NCBI RefSeq assembly: GCF_007786455.1
Contig: NZ_VNJK01000002.1
Location: forward strand, 1-64,000
DNA from: Paenibacillus agilis
GTDB taxonomy: Bacteria; Bacillota; Bacilli; Paenibacillales; Paenibacillaceae
Direction: 5' to 3'
DNA length: 64,000 nucleotides
Shown: piece after piece, positions 10,783-20,043 of the stretch
Layout of the letters: each line of letters begins with the position of its first letter
Position numbering within the stretch: position 1 is the stretch's first letter
Translations under genes and position numbers: made by a program
The notes under the pieces: model-generated
Databases searched by the model: none
What the model saw: only the letters and a program-made list of their open reading frames with translations
Told to the model about the DNA's origin: nothing

Positions 10783-10953
10783 TCATTAAGCTTTATAGCA
10801 TTAATCATTGATTGTATTAAGATTTAGCCAGTAGCAGCTTACCACAGTCATGTTCCACCTCAAGACAAGTTGAAGCATAACAATGATGAACTAATATCCT
10901 CCCATTTACCTCATGGTGGATTCATCACATTTCACATCAACGTATAAAGGTAA

Positions 10954-13404
10954 CTACACCTTCGTTACTGGCGCAAATGCTGCTAGCAAACGTTTAAGCC
11001 CTACAGGTGCTGGGAAAGCAATTTGCAGTTCTGTATCGGTACCTGTACCTTTTACAGAAACGATGACGCCTGTTCCCCACTTCGCATGAGAGACCTTGTC
11101 ACCTGCTACGTATGAAGCATTACCGCCACCTGTTTCACGCGCTTTATCGAGCGGAGAGGTTACCTTAACTTCCGGCGCACTTGGACGCACTCCTTGTCCC
11201 GCTCCCATTGAGCTGGTACGGTTCGCTCCACCCGAACCAAAGCCACCAGATCGTGACTGACCTGGTGCAATACCTCCTCCTGCTCCATAGCCAACCGTAC
11301 CGGATTGGGATCCGTTATAACCTAATCCACGTCCACCGTAAGCAGAAGCAGTTCCCTGACGGCCGTAACGGTCATATTGACCATAGCGGCTTCCTGACGG
11401 TGAAACATCCTCTTTCAAATGCTCCGGTATTTCATCTAAGAAGCGAGAAGGCTTATTAGCATTGGTTCGTCCAAAGAGCGTACGCGTACGTGCACAGCTC
11501 AGGAACAACTGTTTCTCAGCACGTGTAATCCCTACATAAGCAAGACGACGCTCTTCCTCTAACTCATTTTCATCGGTAAAGGTACGACTGTGCGGGAATA
11601 CGCCTTCCTCCATACCGATAATAAATACAACAGGGAACTCCAAGCCCTTCGCACTATGCATCGTCATTAAGATAACAGCATCTTGCGGTTCGTTCTCATC
11701 TGCTTTGTCTCCAAGCGTATCAATATCCGCAATAAGCGCTAGATCCGTAAGGAAGGAAACAAGTGATTTGTCCTCGTTACGCTTCTCAAATTCTTGAGTA
11801 ACAGACAAGAACTCGTCTATATTCTCTAGTCTCGCTTTGGATTCCAATGTATTTTCACGTTGGAGCTCAAGCTTGTATTCAGATAATTCAAGCAATTTCT
11901 CTGTCAGTTCTGTAACTGACAAATACTCTAACATACGATGCAGACTATCGATCATCGCGTGGAACTCACGCAACGCGTTCTTTGTCTTTGGCGCAATATC
12001 CAACATGTCCATATCTGTAATGACTTGCATCATGGAAACGCCTCGTGACGTAGCTGCTTCAGCAATCTTAGCCAATGTCGTCGCACCTATACCACGTTTC
12101 GGCACATTAATAATACGATCCAAATCAATATCACTGTCAGGATTGGAAACAAGCTTCAGGTAAGCGAGCAAGTCTTTAATCTCTTTACGATCATAGAACT
12201 TGATGCCGCCGACAATTTGATACGGAATATCTGACTTAATAAGAATTTCCTCGATAACACGAGACTGTGCATTCGTACGATATAAAATAGCGTGATTGTC
12301 ATACGACATCCCACTCATCTGATTTTTCTTAATTTCCGCCGTAACAAAATAACCTTCATCATGCTCTGTATCTGCTTGATACATCTTGATCAGGTTGCCT
12401 TCGCCTGAGTCAGTCCATAATTTCTTCGGCTTGCGTCCTGTATTCAGCTTAATGACTTCATTCGCTGCGTTCAGGATATTTGCTGTGGAACGATAGTTCT
12501 GCTCTAGCAGAATCGCCGTTGCACTTGGGTAGTCTTCTTCAAAGTTCATAATATTTGTAATGTCCGCACCACGCCATCCATAGATGGACTGATCGCTATC
12601 ACCAACGACACAAATGTTTTGATGCTGATCTGCTAGCATACGGCAAAGCATATACTGGGCACGGTTCGTATCTTGATACTCATCTACATGGATGTACTTG
12701 AACTTTTTCTGGTAATAATCGAGTACTTCTGGCACTTCACGGAATAAATCCGTCGTTTTCATAATTAGATCATCGAAGTCGAGCGCATTGTTAGCTTTAA
12801 GTCGTTTCTGATATGCTTTATACACTTTGGCTACAATACCTTCGAAATAATCTCTGGCCTTTTGCTCGAATCTACCCGGAGCGATAAGTTCATTCTTTGC
12901 TGAACTCATAACGGCTTGTACAGCTTTCGGGTCAAACTGCTTGGTGTCTATATTCAAATCCTTCATACAACCGCGGATAACCGAAAGTTGGTCAGAAGAA
13001 TCAAGAATCGTAAAGTTGGATGTAAAACCAATCCGTTCAATATCTTTTCGCAAAATACGTACACACATCGAGTGGAACGTCGACACCCAAATATCGTGAC
13101 CTTCTGGCCCGACTAACTTAGCTACACGCTCTTGCATCTCACGAGCTGCTTTATTCGTAAACGTAAGCGCCAGTATACTCCATGGAGCTGCCTTGCGTGT
13201 TGCAATTAAATAAGCAATTCGATGGGTCAGTACGCGTGTCTTACCTGAACCCGCTCCCGCCATAATAAGCAGCGGTCCTTCCGTTGTCTCAACAGCACGA
13301 CCCTGCTCAGGATTTAGCTTCTTAATTGCAGCGTGGATATCCACGCTTAACTGAGGGTTCGGTCGTTTATTATCACTTCCAGATGATTGTAAAAATTCAA
13401 ACAT
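10954..13404 (-). CDS. pcrA: ATP-dependent DNA helicase PcrA
   Basis: An 816-residue UvrD/Rep-type 3'-5' helicase for repair and for clearing replication forks. Walker A is GAGSGKT ending at Lys55-Thr56, and motif II is DEYQD at 241-245. Later motifs (QNYRS, TMHSAKGLEF, VGITRAE) are intact. A glycine-, serine- and tyrosine-rich linker (about 660-755) separates the core from a conserved C-terminal Tudor-like fold (767-816), which in Bacillus and Geobacillus PcrA contacts RNA polymerase. The linker makes the protein longer than B. subtilis PcrA. The start ATG follows GAAAGGAGC. It lies 71 bp after pcrB. Confidence 0.97.
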   Translation of the reverse strand: MFEFLQSSGSDNKRPNPQLSVDIHAAIKKLNPEQGRAVETTEGPLLIMAGAGSGKTRVLTHRIAYLIATRKAAPWSILALTFTNKAAREMQERVAKLVGPEGHDIWVSTFHSMCVRILRKDIERIGFTSNFTILDSSDQLSVIRGCMKDLNIDTKQFDPKAVQAVMSSAKNELIAPGRFEQKARDYFEGIVAKVYKAYQKRLKANNALDFDDLIMKTTDLFREVPEVLDYYQKKFKYIHVDEYQDTNRAQYMLCRMLADQHQNICVVGDSDQSIYGWRGADITNIMNFEEDYPSATAILLEQNYRSTANILNAANEVIKLNTGRKPKKLWTDSGEGNLIKMYQADTEHDEGYFVTAEIKKNQMSGMSYDNHAILYRTNAQSRVIEEILIKSDIPYQIVGGIKFYDRKEIKDLLAYLKLVSNPDSDIDLDRIINVPKRGIGATTLAKIAEAATSRGVSMMQVITDMDMLDIAPKTKNALREFHAMIDSLHRMLEYLSVTELTEKLLELSEYKLELQRENTLESKARLENIDEFLSVTQEFEKRNEDKSLVSFLTDLALIADIDTLGDKADENEPQDAVILMTMHSAKGLEFPVVFIIGMEEGVFPHSRTFTDENELEEERRLAYVGITRAEKQLFLSCARTRTLFGRTNANKPSRFLDEIPEHLKEDVSPSGSRYGQYDRYGRQGTASAYGGRGLGYNGSQSGTVGYGAGGGIAPGQSRSGGFGSGGANRTSSMGAGQGVRPSAPEVKVTSPLDKARETGGGNASYVAGDKVSHAKWGTGVIVSVKGTGTDTELQIAFPAPVGLKRLLAAFAPVTKV

Positions 13405-13475
13405 AATGCCGTTGCTCCTTTCTATATAAATAGGTTGTCCTGTTTAGCTTGATTTGTTCATTTCTCTTCTCTTTA

Positions 13476-14228
13476 TTAAATATTATCCTCTATTGCGACT
13501 GCCTTCACTGCATTTACCGTAGCCAATGCCGCTGCCATATCTTCATAAATAATATTGCCTACAACAACGATATCAGCTGCTTCAGCGGCCTCCTGCGCTT
13601 GTTCTACAGTCGTAACGCCGCCTCCATAAATGACGAATGCCTGACTCATAGCTGTTCGGATTGCTTTCACCGCATCCATATCGCCAAATGCACCGCTGTA
13701 CTCTACATATACAAGTGGCAGCCTCATCAACTTGTCCGCTACTTGAGCATAGGCCACAGCTTCTTTCTTCGTGAGGTTTGCCTTGGCTTCGCTCACTTTT
13801 GCCGCTGTACATTCTGGGTTTAGAATTAGATAGCCTTCAGGAATAAGAAGATCCCATGGCATCATATACCCGTATTGCTCAATTGCACGCTGATGCTGGC
13901 CTACCAACCAATCTGGATTCGTCGTATTAAGTACCATTGGAATCAAGTATGCATCGAATCCTGGAACGACAGCATCCAAATCGGATACTTCTTGAACTAC
14001 GGGCAGTTCATAACGTCGAATACGTGCCATTAGGTCCACTGTATTGTCAAATGTTATGCCACTCGATCCGCCAACGATAATAGCATCTGTTCCTGAGAGA
14101 CATACTTTATCTAATGCCTCATCACTGATTTCCTTATCAGGGTCCAGCTTAAAAACATGTCGCCATGATGGCAACTGTATATCATCAATTGCACTTCTAT
14201 GTGCTTCTTGCTTTACCGAAGCTGTCAC
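13476..14228 (-). CDS. pcrB: heptaprenylglyceryl phosphate synthase PcrB
   Basis: A 250-residue TIM-barrel prenyltransferase that joins sn-glycerol-1-phosphate to a long-chain prenyl diphosphate, giving an archaeal-type ether lipid precursor. Diagnostic segments are WRHVFKLDPDK (23-33), GTDAIIVGGSSGIT, YLILNPEC, YVEYSGAFGD and the glycine-rich YGGGV. A GTG start at 14228 with GGAGG seven bases upstream gives an N-terminal extension of about 20 residues compared with B. subtilis PcrB. It is the first gene of the pcrB-pcrA-ligA unit behind a SigA promoter at 14318-14346. Confidence 0.95.
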   Translation of the reverse strand: MTASVKQEAHRSAIDDIQLPSWRHVFKLDPDKEISDEALDKVCLSGTDAIIVGGSSGITFDNTVDLMARIRRYELPVVQEVSDLDAVVPGFDAYLIPMVLNTTNPDWLVGQHQRAIEQYGYMMPWDLLIPEGYLILNPECTAAKVSEAKANLTKKEAVAYAQVADKLMRLPLVYVEYSGAFGDMDAVKAIRTAMSQAFVIYGGGVTTVEQAQEAAEAADIVVVGNIIYEDMAAALATVNAVKAVAIEDNI

Positions 14229-14317
14229 GTTGTTACCTCCACTCTATCCTTACACCTCGTTATTACAAGGCGAGCTTACACACGTAATGTCTGGCACAAT
14301 TTCGCCCAATAAAATTA

Positions 14318-14346
14318 AGTCTAAGTGAGTACGTAGGGGGTGTCAA
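14318..14346 (-). promoter_or_regulatory. SigA promoter of pcrB-pcrA-ligA
   Basis: Minus strand: TTGACA (14346-14341), 17-bp spacer, TAGACT (14323-14318), about 90 bp upstream of the pcrB GTG start. Confidence 0.75.
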
Positions 14347-14431
14347 TGTGAGTATGTGGAGGCATCAGAAAATGAAGATGTGTTATATACAAACTTCACG
14401 ATATACGAATGTACGTTCTAATTTAATTGTA

Positions 14432-14477
14432 TAAAAAATACTCCGCATTGTCACGTATGACATGTTAGACGGAGTAT
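14432..14477 (-). terminator. terminator after the 39-residue membrane protein gene
   Basis: ATACTCCG (14438-14445) pairs with CGGAGTAT (14470-14477). The loop contains a second small stem (TGTCA/TGACA), and on the minus strand the hairpin is followed by TTTTTT. It would end leftward transcription coming from the glycan locus. Confidence 0.7.
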
Positions 14478-14526
14478 CATTCATCAAGCCATACATATGC
14501 TTATCCGCAAAATAGGTGAACACCAT

Positions 14527-14646
14527 CTAGGTTAACCATCTCCATAGAAACAAAATGGTTACCCACAATAATAGACCTAGAAGTATGCCGTTCAACCAAC
14601 CACGTCCAGTTGTACCTTCTTCCCATGAATCCGGTGCCTGCTTCAT
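14527..14646 (-). CDS. small (39-residue) single-span membrane protein
   Basis: Minus-strand ATG at 14646, stop TAG at 14529-14527. The product has a short soluble N-terminus (MKQAPDSWEE, then GTTGRGW) and one hydrophobic helix rich in Leu and Trp (about residues 18-36). GGGGAG lies ten bases before the ATG, inside the 3' arm of a hairpin. It follows the WsfP-like gene by 75 bp in the same direction and is closed by a terminator. I do not recognise a family. Coding is supported by the ribosome-binding site, the clean amphipathic-plus-hydrophobic layout and the terminator; its role is unknown. Confidence 0.65.
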   Translation of the reverse strand: MKQAPDSWEEGTTGRGWLNGILLGLLLWVTILFLWRWLT

Positions 14647-14654
14647 AAACGACC

Positions 14655-14695
14655 AACTCCCCTTCTTAAGAATGATATTCTCAGTCTGGGGAGTT
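14655..14695. other. hairpin covering the ribosome-binding site of the 39-residue gene
   Basis: AACTCCCC (14655-14662) pairs with GGGGAGTT (14688-14695). Read on the plus strand it looks like an intrinsic terminator (T run 14694-14699), yet no plus-strand gene precedes it. Read on the minus strand its 3' arm contains the GGGGAG ribosome-binding site of the small gene. Confidence 0.6.
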
Positions 14696-14721
14696 TTTTC
14701 TTCGTTTTATACCTATTACGA

Positions 14722-16128
14722 TTAATAAGCGTTTTTATTTACGAATCCATTCCAAATCGTCTTCCAAATAATTTTGATATCAAATAATAAGGACCAGTTC
14801 TCAATATAGAAAATATCGTGGCGGATGCGCTCTTCAATTGATGTATCTCCACGGAGGCCGTTACTTTGCGCCCATCCTGTAATTCCAGGTCTTACGTGAT
14901 GCTTAACCATGTACTTCGGAATCTCTTCCTTGAACTGTTCTACAAAATAAGGGCGTTCAGGGCGTGGACCTACTACACTCATATGGCCAAAAAGGACATT
15001 GAAAAACTGTGGCAGTTCATCTAGACTCGTTTTCCGCAAAAAGCTTCCGAACTTTGTCTTACGCGGATCATTTTCCGTTGTCCATTGTGTATCTGCCGTA
15101 TGTACCGTATCAACCCGCATGGAACGGAATTTGTACATGTTGAAATTTCTACGATTCAGGCCGACACGTTCTTGCTTAAAGATAATAGGACCACGAGAAG
15201 TTAATTTGATACCAATAGCAATTGCAGCTAAAACAGGTAACGTTAAAAGAATCGCTGTAACGGCAAATAAAATGTCAAAGCTTCGCTTAAATATACGATT
15301 ACTCATTATATCTAATGGAATGTCCCTTACGTTAATGAGCGGCATGCCAGCAAAGTTGTCGAAGTATGGTCTAGCCGGTAAATAGTCAAAGAAGTCAGGA
15401 ATAATCAACGTTCGTACTCCCGCTTTTTCACACACATTAATCAGTGTTGGAAATTTATGATGCACATCGAGTGGAAGAGCAATAATAACTTCATCGATAA
15501 GTTGCTTATTCAAAATGTCTTCCAGTTCATTCAAGGTTCCTAGTATCGGTTTGTACGCTTTTTCATCATCTCGATCCCATACAGCATGATCATCAAGGAA
15601 TCCCACCACTTCGTATCCTAATTCAGGTGAATAGGATAAATTGGAATAGAATCGTTTCCCTAAAGAGCCCGCTCCAACAATAAGAATGAACTGTTTGTTA
15701 TAACCCTTTTGTCTAACTGTACGCAACGTCAGCTTAACTGCATAACGGTACAAAATTGTCAGGAATGTAGCTGTGGTAACAAAGATAGCTAGATATTCAC
15801 GAGAAATGTGAACTTCCTTCATTACGAACAACAAACCAAACAGTATAAACAAACTTATCACTTGAGTTTGAACGATACGTATGAGTTGGTCTGCAAATCG
15901 TTTCTTCCGATGGATCATGTACAGTGAAGTTAGAATACCAATTAGCAGAAAAACAAGTGCATATGCTCCAGACCACATAAGATAGCTGTTAAATGGAAGC
16001 GCCGAATCTCCATTCAACAGTCCACTCTTGAACTTGATCCACCAAGCGATGCCCATGGCAGCAGCGACACATACCATATCAAACAGCATATACATATTGG
16101 TTAAAAACCTTTGGTTTTTGCGAATCAT
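14722..16128 (-). CDS. wsfP: undecaprenyl-phosphate sugar-1-phosphate transferase (WsfP/WbaP type)
   Basis: A 468-residue polyprenol-phosphate hexose-1-phosphate transferase expected to start glycan assembly on undecaprenyl phosphate. Several N-terminal helices (about 10-135) are followed by a Rossmann-like domain (GAGSLGKR, about 150-250). The catalytic C-terminal sugar-transferase domain (about 275-468) contains KFRSM, DELPQFFNV, GPRPERP and RPGITGW. This layout matches WsfP, which starts S-layer glycan synthesis in Paenibacillus alvei and Geobacillus, as well as other WbaP/EpsL-type enzymes. Sugar (Gal or Glc) cannot be decided from sequence. It follows a GT2 gene by 72 bp near the end of the leftward glycan genes. 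Confidence 0.85.
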   Translation of the reverse strand: MIRKNQRFLTNMYMLFDMVCVAAAMGIAWWIKFKSGLLNGDSALPFNSYLMWSGAYALVFLLIGILTSLYMIHRKKRFADQLIRIVQTQVISLFILFGLLFVMKEVHISREYLAIFVTTATFLTILYRYAVKLTLRTVRQKGYNKQFILIVGAGSLGKRFYSNLSYSPELGYEVVGFLDDHAVWDRDDEKAYKPILGTLNELEDILNKQLIDEVIIALPLDVHHKFPTLINVCEKAGVRTLIIPDFFDYLPARPYFDNFAGMPLINVRDIPLDIMSNRIFKRSFDILFAVTAILLTLPVLAAIAIGIKLTSRGPIIFKQERVGLNRRNFNMYKFRSMRVDTVHTADTQWTTENDPRKTKFGSFLRKTSLDELPQFFNVLFGHMSVVGPRPERPYFVEQFKEEIPKYMVKHHVRPGITGWAQSNGLRGDTSIEERIRHDIFYIENWSLLFDIKIIWKTIWNGFVNKNAY

Positions 16129-16200
16129 ATTGACCTCAACCTTATTTCAATGATTTACTTTCATTTCCTATTATAACGCAGTTCCCATGTTTACATAAAG

Positions 16201-17088
16201 TTATTTCTTATTTGTAAACAATGCCTTCGCCTTAAAACAGGTATTCAGTGCTAACGCTACTGCTGTCTTTACCACGATGCCTGTATACATAAATGCATTC
16301 ACCCACCACGGATAATACTTAGCAAAGTTTTTCTTATGAAGAAGATAAATCGCTCTATGAAATTCATACGTAATTTTGTACGGCTTGTTGCGGCTACTAG
16401 CTCGTTTTAAATGAAGAATGGATGTAGCTGCGTGGTAATAGTTCACCCATCCTGCCTGCTGTATACGATAGCACCAGTCCACGTCTTCCCCATACATAAA
16501 ATAATCCTCATCCAACATACCAACCTGTTCAATTGCTTCACGCCGCACCATCATAAATGCACCTACAAGGCAGTCAATTGGATACGAACCATTCTCGTCC
16601 AAGTCTCCACGATGGTAGGCATTATATTTCGGGCTATTTGGATAACGTTTTGAGATACCTGATACATAGTAAAATGTTGCTGCTGGTGTTGGAAAACCTC
16701 GCTTGCAAGCTTTGTCTAAGCTGCCATCAGGCAGTACCACTTTGCATCCTGCTGAACCAACTTTAGGGTTCTCATCCATAAATCGAATCATGATATCAAA
16801 AGTGTCAGGTTGTACAATTGTATCGGAGTTAAGTAGCAATACATATCTGCCCTTTGCAACATGCATTCCTTGATTATTAGCTTTGGAGAATCCAAGATTA
16901 TCTTTATTTTCAATAAGATGAACACATGGATATTGTTGTTTCACCGCGACTACTGTATCATCCTTTGAAGCGTTGTCCACCAAGATGATTTCGTACGTAT
17001 ATTCAGTCTCTGACTCTAAGACGGAAGCTACGCAGTTCAAAGTTAATTGCTTCGTATTATAATTCACAATAATAATGGAAAGATCCAT
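16201..17088 (-). CDS. GT2 family glycosyltransferase (rhamnosyltransferase-like)
   Basis: A 295-residue GT-A-fold glycosyltransferase. It opens with a typical beta-strand and VNYN motif, VDNASKDDT near 37-45 and the metal-binding region LLLNSD near 85-90. A conserved GEDVDWCYR segment near 200 resembles WbbL-type rhamnosyltransferases. A hydrophobic stretch near the C-terminus may associate it with the membrane. With RmlABCD encoded beside it, dTDP-rhamnose is the likely donor, but that is inference. A terminator-like hairpin sits between it and the next upstream GT2 gene. Confidence 0.87.
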   Translation of the reverse strand: MDLSIIIVNYNTKQLTLNCVASVLESETEYTYEIILVDNASKDDTVVAVKQQYPCVHLIENKDNLGFSKANNQGMHVAKGRYVLLLNSDTIVQPDTFDIMIRFMDENPKVGSAGCKVVLPDGSLDKACKRGFPTPAATFYYVSGISKRYPNSPKYNAYHRGDLDENGSYPIDCLVGAFMMVRREAIEQVGMLDEDYFMYGEDVDWCYRIQQAGWVNYYHAATSILHLKRASSRNKPYKITYEFHRAIYLLHKKNFAKYYPWWVNAFMYTGIVVKTAVALALNTCFKAKALFTNKK

Positions 17089-17191
17089 AAATATACTCCT
17101 TTACTTCAGCTACAATTAACCCTTAACATGAGTCATTGCTTGTACGTAACAGACTATTTTGATCACTTACTATATGTGACTATAACACAAA

Positions 17192-17225
17192 ACCGACAGC
17201 ACTTGGCTTTTCCCTCGCTGTCGGT
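17192..17225 (-). terminator. hairpin terminator between two GT2 genes
   Basis: ACCGACAGC (17192-17200) pairs with GCTGTCGGT (17217-17225). On the minus strand it is followed by TTTTG. It begins 5 nt after the stop of the upstream GT2 gene and would reduce read-through into the GT2/wsfP pair. Confidence 0.65.
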
Positions 17226-17229
17226 CTGT

Positions 17230-18150
17230 TTATATATAGCCTATCATAATTAGAAATTGAAATAATCTCTGCTCTAACCATGATTGACGATACAGTCTGC
17301 ACTTCTTCAAAAATCGATATCGCTGAATCCAATCCAATCGCGGTTCAATAAACCATTCTAATTGTTCTCTCTTTGAAGGCTCGAGAAGATGTGCATAATG
17401 TCGTGAAAATTCTCGTGCTTGGCGAACCAATAATCGTTTGCCTGAATGCTTACGGAAACTAGCCCATTTCTTCAGAATTAGCTCCCATTTAGATGCATTC
17501 CCACCTACTACATTATTTTCATGCTGTCGATACAAAATGGAAGGCTCTGCTTCGTACCGCACATCACCGAATGCAGATATACATAAGTACGCCCACCAGT
17601 CATGCATTAATATTGCATCAGTCTCTACCTCACTTTGAGCAAGTAAGTTCCTAGCCTTCTTATTAAAGGTTATTGTAGCACCAACTGCAATATTTTGAAT
17701 CAATGCATTGTTAAATCCAGGTGACTGTTGTGGAAGTGCTGGCCATATATTTAACTCATTCAAATTCGAATCAACCATTTGGGTAGCTGTAAAGAACATG
17801 GCTGGCAATCCTCTTCCACTCAGGCTATCTACAGCTCTCTGTACTTTATCTGTCAGCCAAATATCATCCTGATCACAAAAACAGAAGTAGTCAAAACAAT
17901 CATACGAAGCTTGTATGAGTTCCATGAAACTTCTGACCACACCTACATTTTCCCCTTGAATTAACCGAATTCTATTCGGGAAAGATTCCATAAAACTTTG
18001 AATTTCATTAATTGTGTCATCTGTAGAACCATCATCACGTATCAAGATTTCGATATTGGTGTAGCTCTGTTTAATAATACTATCCAGCTGTTGCTTAATA
18101 TATCGTTCTCCATTATAAGTAGACAATAGTACTTGGACACTGCTGCTCAC
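17230..18150 (-). CDS. GT2 family glycosyltransferase
   Basis: A 306-residue GT-A enzyme with LLSTYNGERYI near the N-terminus, RDDGSTDDT (38-46) and the CDQDD metal-binding motif (about 93-97), closest in style to rhamnosyl- or galactosyltransferases of capsule and O-antigen loci. GTG start at 18150 with AGGGAG about nine bases upstream. It lies 13 bp after rmlD and likely shares its transcript. Donor and acceptor are not determinable here. Confidence 0.86.
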   Translation of the reverse strand: MSSSVQVLLSTYNGERYIKQQLDSIIKQSYTNIEILIRDDGSTDDTINEIQSFMESFPNRIRLIQGENVGVVRSFMELIQASYDCFDYFCFCDQDDIWLTDKVQRAVDSLSGRGLPAMFFTATQMVDSNLNELNIWPALPQQSPGFNNALIQNIAVGATITFNKKARNLLAQSEVETDAILMHDWWAYLCISAFGDVRYEAEPSILYRQHENNVVGGNASKWELILKKWASFRKHSGKRLLVRQAREFSRHYAHLLEPSKREQLEWFIEPRLDWIQRYRFLKKCRLYRQSWLEQRLFQFLIMIGYI

Positions 18151-18163
18151 CTTGACACACTCC

Positions 18164-19012
18164 CTATTTGATACTACTTGCTAGTATAAAACGTTTCAAC
18201 GCATCTTTCCAATGTGGGAGTGTTTCAAAGCCATTTGTTCGAATGCTTAGCGGTTCCATCACTGAATACTGCGGCCGTGGAGCAGGACGCGGAAATTGTT
18301 CTGTCGTACATGGGATTAACTCAATATCTATATTACTCCGCCTCATTATTTCTTCCGCAAATTCATACCAACTGCAAACACCTGAATTGGATGCATGGTA
18401 TATTCCATAGCGTTCTGTCACCACCAAATTCAGTAAAAACTCCGCTAAATCAACTGTATAAGTAGGAGAACCTATTTGATCATGAACGATGGACAATTGT
18501 TCTCTCTCCAAACCAAGTTTCATCATTGTCTTCACAAAGTTAGTACCATACTGACCGAACACCCAAGAAGTACGTACGATAAAATAACGCGAAGAAAGAG
18601 TTTGTACTAATACTTCCCCCGCTCGTTTAGACTTACCGTATATTCCTTGCGGATTCGTATTGTCGTACTCATGATACGGCTTATTGCCGCATCCATCAAA
18701 TACATAATCCGTACTAATGTATACAATCTTAGCACCAATTAACTCAGCGGCGACTGCTACATTACGAGTACCAACAGCATTAACCAAATAAGCTTGATCA
18801 ATATCCGTTTCCGCCTGATCCACAGCTGTGTAGGCTGCACAATGTATAACTACATCAGGCCGTTTTTCGATGAGCACTTGCTGACATTGCTCTTGCTTCG
18901 TTATATCCAATTTGGTACGATTACAAGCTACAACATCATGTCCATGTCCAAGGAATAACTCCACAACATCCTGTCCCAGCTGTCCATCTGCACCAGTAAC
19001 AAGAACTTTCAT
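18164..19012 (-). CDS. rmlD: dTDP-4-dehydrorhamnose reductase RmlD
   Basis: A 282-residue NAD(P)H-dependent reductase that performs the last step of dTDP-L-rhamnose synthesis. The N-terminal Rossmann motif GADGQLGQD (7-15), the STDYVFDG segment and the catalytic Tyr-x3-Lys (YGKSK, about 129-133) are present. Its ATG shares its A with the TAA of rmlB (TAATG), showing tight coupling. Last of the rmlA-C-B-D set. Confidence 0.95.
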   Translation of the reverse strand: MKVLVTGADGQLGQDVVELFLGHGHDVVACNRTKLDITKQEQCQQVLIEKRPDVVIHCAAYTAVDQAETDIDQAYLVNAVGTRNVAVAAELIGAKIVYISTDYVFDGCGNKPYHEYDNTNPQGIYGKSKRAGEVLVQTLSSRYFIVRTSWVFGQYGTNFVKTMMKLGLEREQLSIVHDQIGSPTYTVDLAEFLLNLVVTERYGIYHASNSGVCSWYEFAEEIMRRSNIDIELIPCTTEQFPRPAPRPQYSVMEPLSIRTNGFETLPHWKDALKRFILASSIK

Positions 19013-20031
19013 TAGTTACCACCCAAGCGACCGGCATACTGCTTATTGTAATATTCTTGATAAGCACCCGTCAGAATTCGTTTCCACCACTCCTGATTAT
19101 TTAAATACCAACGAATGGTTTCTCTAATGCCCGTTTCAAAATTGTGCTTTGGCTGCCAGCCTAATTCAGTAGTAAGTTTTGTCGCATCAATCCCATATCT
19201 TCGGTCATGACCTGGTCGATCTTCAACATAACGAATTAAGGATTCAGGCTTACCAAGCTCCTTGAGAATTGTTTTAACGATCTGGATGTTTGTACGTTCA
19301 TTGCTACCGCCTACATTATAAATTTCACCATTTACTCCTTTATGAACGACCAAATCAATCGCACTGCAATGATCTTCTACATACAACCAATCACGAATAT
19401 TTAATCCATCTCCATACACAGGTAGTTCCTTATCTGCTAGTGCATTAGCAATCATTAAAGGAATGAGCTTCTCTGGGAAATGATAAGGGCCATAATTATT
19501 CGAGCAGCGGGTAATATTGATTGGGAGTCCAAATGTTTCATGGTAAGCACGAACAAGCAGATCCCCCCCAGCTTTACTAGCTGAGTAAGGGCTATTTGGA
19601 GCTAGAGGGGTCTCTTCCGTGAATAGTCCTGTTTCTCCAAGCGAGCCATAAACTTCATCAGTAGAAACCTGTACAAATTTTTTCACCTTATATTTTTTAG
19701 CTGCATCAAGTAATACTTGAGTTCCTTGCACATTTGTTTTCACGAAAATGCCAGGATCAATAATCGAGCGATCCACATGAGATTCGGCTGCAAAGTTAAC
19801 AACAACGTCAACGCCTGTTTGAAATAGCTTATCTATCACTACTTCATCGACAATGTCTGCTTTTACAAAGGAGTAGTTAGGATGATCTTGCACAACTTGC
19901 AAGTTCTCTAAATTCCCTGCGTACGTCAATACATCGACGTTTATAATCTGATAGTTCGGATATTTATTAAGCATATAAATAACAAAGTTACTACCGATAA
20001 AACCGGCACCGCCTGTAACGAGTAATTTCAA
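19012..20031 (-). CDS. rmlB: dTDP-glucose 4,6-dehydratase RmlB
   Basis: A 339-residue extended SDR enzyme converting dTDP-glucose to dTDP-4-keto-6-deoxyglucose. The TGGAGFIGSNF motif (6-16) binds NAD+. Catalytic STDEVYG and YSASKAGGD (Tyr-x3-Lys, about 148-152) are intact, and SNNYGPYHFPEKLIP is a family hallmark. It overlaps rmlD by one base and follows rmlC by 12 bp. Confidence 0.97.
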   Translation of the reverse strand: MKLLVTGGAGFIGSNFVIYMLNKYPNYQIINVDVLTYAGNLENLQVVQDHPNYSFVKADIVDEVVIDKLFQTGVDVVVNFAAESHVDRSIIDPGIFVKTNVQGTQVLLDAAKKYKVKKFVQVSTDEVYGSLGETGLFTEETPLAPNSPYSASKAGGDLLVRAYHETFGLPINITRCSNNYGPYHFPEKLIPLMIANALADKELPVYGDGLNIRDWLYVEDHCSAIDLVVHKGVNGEIYNVGGSNERTNIQIVKTILKELGKPESLIRYVEDRPGHDRRYGIDATKLTTELGWQPKHNFETGIRETIRWYLNNQEWWKRILTGAYQEYYNKQYAGRLGGN

Positions 20032-20043
20032 GGCTTCTTCCCC

